NCBI GenBank assembly: GCA_023653785.1
Contig: JAMKCH010010208.1
Coordinates: forward strand, 38,860-102,859
Direction: 5' to 3'
Length of the DNA: 64,000 nucleotides
From: Ophioderma brevispina
Lineage: Eukaryota; Echinodermata; Ophiuroidea; Amphilepidida; Ophiodermatidae
Both the position numbers and the translations under genes were made by a program. Shown here in pieces: positions 60,590 through 64,000 of the stretch. The notes beneath the pieces are model-generated. The model made no database searches and had not been told where the DNA came from. It worked only from the letters and a program-made list of their open reading frames with translations. Each line of letters starts with the position of its first letter. Positions within the stretch are counted from its first letter, which is position 1.

Positions 60590-61495
60590 CTTGCGTAGGC
60601 AGCAGCTAAATATGTTGTAGACGGTGGAGCCAGCTCACTGTTGATTGGTTGGGATTTGCGATGTCTATGTCCACCGGTGGACGAAAGATAGGGCACTCAT
60701 TGAGAATGTGATCCGCAGTCTGTGATAGAGAACCACATTGGCAGGCTGGAGATGGTCGCAGCCTCATCGGTGCATATTGCTGTTGAAGCTACCGACTCCT
60801 GTACGAAAGGTGACCCTTTCCTTGCGTGGAAGTTTGCTACCAGGTGGTAGTTCTGTCATAGGTGTAATAGTGAGTTGATCTGGTGTTGGAGTATCTAGCC
60901 AGGCAGTATTCCATGCTTGTAAGATGTTGAATGGGAGCTGGAGAGTTTAGTAGCGTGTCGGCAGAAAGGTCGACGAGAGTACAGTCTCTGTCGGACGAGC
61001 TGGCATGATTCTTTGACAGTGTAATTCCGCAGTTCGTGTTGTCCAGCATAGCCTTATTCACTAGTTTGTGTGTGTGGTGGGCGCTCCAAGCACTGCAGGT
61101 TGCAAATGCGTGAAAGCAACTGGTAGAAACTCAGATGGATGGGACGGAGGCAACCAGTAATGCTTCTCAAGGTCCTCGTTGAATACTGTGTCCAGCGTCT
61201 TTGTGTGAGAGCTGTTTGCCCCATGCTTGGCGGCAAATCAGCTGGCTGTAGACCAGAGCCAATGCGATGGTGCGTAGTCGTTGGGCTGGCATTCCAGAGG
61301 ATCCAGCAAATCGGCACAGGAGGTTATTCCTGGAAGATACCTGGACGCATACGGACTCGAGGTGCTGCCGGTAAGTAAGCTGCCGGTCAAGCTTCACTCC
61401 CAGATAGGTTGGTGTAGGATTGTATGACAAAGGCGTTCCACTGAGGTTGATTTGAAGCTGGCGATGAGCCTCTTTGGTACTTGTTTGTCTAATAC
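60590..61495 (-). pseudogene. Jockey-like LINE ORF2 3' part
   Basis: Minus-strand blocks in order are QLQINLSGTPL and PTYLGVKLDRQLTYRQHLES, then LRTIALALVYS, then RSITGCLRPI. Near 60830 LPPGSKLPRKERVTF follows, and near 60760 RPSPACQCGSLSQTADHIL with NECPIFRPPVD. This is the thumb and C-terminal region, including the Cys/His cluster (C.CG...Q...H.L..CP), of jockey-type LINEs. About five frame changes occur. The element is 5'-truncated inside RT. Confidence 0.75.
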
Positions 61496-62974
61496 ACCTT
61501 CGAAACGATCTCGGTAGGTGGTCTACAAGCGATCAAGTGCAATTTATGATAAATTCGTAATCTCCAAAAATCTCCTACTGTCACTTTAGGTTCCTTTTTC
61601 GGAGCAGTCCTGAAGACAACTTTGTCTAGCATTTCAAGACGACAAGGCTCAATAGGTCCCTTTACGACACAAATATTCAGTAGCACTAACAAACCAGAAA
61701 ATTCCACGTACGTCTGTCACAAATGTCCACTTTTCGGGCCACTTTTAGGACCACAAACTGGAATATTTTTTATTTCCAAACACTGAAGCTGTTTTGGCTT
61801 GAAAGATGATAGCTTTTTTAAAAGCTTAAAAGCTTCTGTGCTATCTATAATATAAATTGATCCTAGTATACTGCATCGATCTACCATCACTGGAGATCCT
61901 AATAACTACTTGCAATTTAACTACTGGCAAAGTCATATAGTAACATCACTGCTTGTATTTTCTTTATATATTACCCTAATATCTAAAATAGTTATTACAG
62001 CAGCATCATGCACAAACATAGTCTAAGTAAAGGATAATTAACGTAGCTGAGTGCACTAGTTAGATAATTGCGTGGAGCACGGTTTGTGCACTTGGGCTCG
62101 AGAGGACACAGCCGTTTAAATATCCGTCATACACTTTAGCAGTGCATCAGTTCAAATATAAAGTAATAATATGAATATGTGTTAAATTAAGAAAAATTCA
62201 CCCCAGAAAAATAATAATTTCACGAATTAAAACACCGGTCATCAATTGACCTTCTTACTCAATCACCTGTATCGATCAATTCGCAGTTGTAAGATAAGGA
62301 TTATTGTTTGTTGACATCCCGATTTTAAAACCCATGGAGTGCATACACAAGCGGTGGACTGACCAACAACAAATATTACCAGTTAGCTCTCCAGTTAGTA
62401 AAAAGCTAGGTGATAGTATTTGAAGTTGGATTCTCCAATTAAAGGTATGTGGTCCGATCTTTAGGCCTAGTACTAGTGTGTATTGTACACACATGTCCAC
62501 ACGGCCTATAAAATTGGGCAGTTTAAAATCATTTTGTATATTGTGCCACCACCACATGAATTCGGCAGCCTCAACGGAATAAACTGCATGTTGAAGGATG
62601 TGGTGGCAGAATACTAAATTCGTCCCGTTTATTGAAAATATGATGATATATCACAAACAACAGCATTGAGGGTTTTTGACAAAGTTATTATGGCGTGCAC
62701 GAGTGACTCCCTCTCAATTAAAAGGCCGGATCACGTTACAAGATATTGTCCAGTAATTAGTCTTTGTTTTCGAGTAGCGCAACTCCTGTCAAATGAAAGT
62801 AAACAGTAAAATCTCAAGGAAACAAACGTGTTTTGTGTGTCTGAGGTGTATCATTGGATAACACACAAATGACATCATATGCATTACATTATCTTACATT
62901 AATGGAATCATGAGAAACTACTTAGATGGTGCAACATAGCTGAAAATAAAACAGGCTATTATAGTACTTGGCTT
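61496..62974. other. Stretch without a recognised gene
   Basis: AT-rich DNA. The 93-codon minus frame near 62276-62557 shows no domain or splice support. No RNA gene seen. Confidence 0.4.
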
Positions 62975-63845
62975 TTCAAACACCCGGATGTCTCGAGCAA
63001 TCATATCAATGTTAAAGGGCGACGGCCCCAGTTTGGGTACGTAATGGTAACCTCCAACATGTGACGTCTGAGACTATTTGATCAATCGTACGAGACAGTG
63101 ACCGGCAAATCGCGCTCGGCGTAGGGCAACAGAAGATGAAATTGGAGGCATATATCTGTGCTTTGATCATGTACTCATGCCAGGATATGTTTTGTAGTTG
63201 TACTCACATAAGAAGCCTGGTGTAGGTGCCATCCAGTCTATCCTGTAACTCTTTCTTCGTGGTCTAGGTATCAGATCCATTTAACAGGATACTCTCTACA
63301 CAGGCTCTAAAGAACTTCGGCTTGGTTGAATTGGATATACCAGATTGACATAAGTGGTGTAGTTTATTGCAGGCATTCCAAGCTTAATATCCTTGTCCTT
63401 TGCGTGACAGGAAGTCTTTCTTGCTTTGGGCAACACAGGAATCTAGGTACTTGAAGTCCCTGACCTCTTTGAGTTGGGTACCATAAGTAGTGCAGATATG
63501 TTGATGATTATCTTCCTCATTGACGGTCATATATTCCGTCTTCCTGACATTTAGATGTATGCCAACTTTGTCTGCAGCATTCTCAAGTGATGTTGGAAGG
63601 TCGTGTGCACTACAGATCGGCTTTTCGAGTGAGATCATGTGCGTAGTCTGTGAGGTGCTGACATTGGTGACGTCTAGAACGCTTGGGTTGGACGGGGAGT
63701 CCCTTGTCGTTCATGAAGTCAAGACTCAGTCTGAGGATGTATTAATCAACCACGATTACAAAGAGATAGTGAGCAAGAGTATCTCCTTGGAAGATTCCAG
63801 TAGCTCCTTTGTGGGCTCATGCATGGTCTGCACAAAGCTAGATAA
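62975..63845 (-). pseudogene. LINE RT/C-terminal fragment, same family as 12.8 and 31.7 kb
   Basis: On the minus strand LENAADKVGIHLNVRKTEYM, then VNEEDNHQHICTTYG, then LKEVRDFKYL and VAQSKKDFLSRKGQ give an 84-codon open stretch (63384-63638). Further blocks follow in other frames to about 63000 (FFRACVESILL, the ARFAGH region). This copy keeps its A residues, and so serves as the in-window reference for the A-to-G-shifted copy. It is cut at its 5' side by the CAGGGCCGTACG repeat. Confidence 0.8.
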
Positions 63846-63857
63846 TATGGTATTACC

Positions 63858-64000
63858 AGGGCCGTACGCAGGATTTATTTTGGGGGGTGCGGGACTTTGA
63901 AAAAGTGGACCTTTTTTCGAAAAAGTGGACCTTTTTGGTATAAGTGGACCTAACCCCCCTAAAATGATCCTTTTTTGGGCTTTCTGAACATTTTATCACC
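63858..64000 (+). repeat. CAGGGCCGTACG dispersed repeat, cut by window end
   Basis: Starts CCAGGGCCGTACGCAGGATT, then TTTTGGGGGGTGCGGGAC, then AAAAAGTGGACC phrases in tandem. It matches 52.12-52.40 kb read on the minus strand. It continues past the window. Confidence 0.75.

Overview
This is a fragment of an animal nuclear genome, most likely a marine invertebrate. The main evidence is the near absence of long open frames, AT-rich non-coding DNA, GT..AG-flanked exons of extracellular and membrane-protein type, and a dense load of decayed non-LTR retrotransposons, foldback elements and dispersed tandem repeats. The repeat style resembles echinoderm or hemichordate genomes, but the phylum cannot be fixed from the sequence. 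No complete host gene is visible. Many frames break at single-base homopolymer differences, which suggests a long-read assembly with residual indel errors.

Layout. 1-6.7 kb: foldback element, 170-bp tandem repeats carrying AGGTCA motifs, a candidate frame-broken exon at 2.84-3.11 kb, a short sodium/solute symporter (SLC5-type) exon at 5.755 kb, and duplicated short repeats. 6.7-16.8 kb: two retrotransposon islands, each bracketed by inverted copies of AT-rich tandem repeats, with a Cys-rich domain remnant at 10.16-10.54 kb. 17-18.3 kb: a TIR element. 18.4-24.9 kb: microsatellites and LINE fragments, ending in a CR1-like LINE split by a clean 1,035-bp TA-flanked TIR element. 24.98-25.16 kb: minus-strand beta-propeller exon. 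26.4-29.3 kb: a 1.1-kb duplication carrying tRNA-like sequences. 31.2-33.6 kb: a LINE tail followed by a LINE copy with striking A-to-G change. 32.12-52.21 kb: a 10-kb unit present twice in tandem, as a mosaic of near-identical and indel-rich blocks, containing a second minus-strand propeller exon that is intact in one copy and frame-broken in the other. 52.2-58.5 kb: foldback and TIR elements, one with a 140-base T run. 59.5-60.3 kb: two minus-strand exon candidates, one PAN/Apple-like. 60.6-64 kb: two minus-strand LINE fragments and a dispersed repeat.

The propeller exons at 25.0 and 46.6 kb and the PAN-like exon at 60.2 kb are all on the minus strand, and all three begin in phase 1 (the first two also end in phase 1). 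They may belong to one large extracellular-protein gene running right to left with introns of 14-21 kb; this is inference. No operon-like organisation or coherent new molecular system was found. The most unusual signals are the A-to-G-shifted LINE, the mosaic 10-kb duplication and the T run that replaces part of a TIR.
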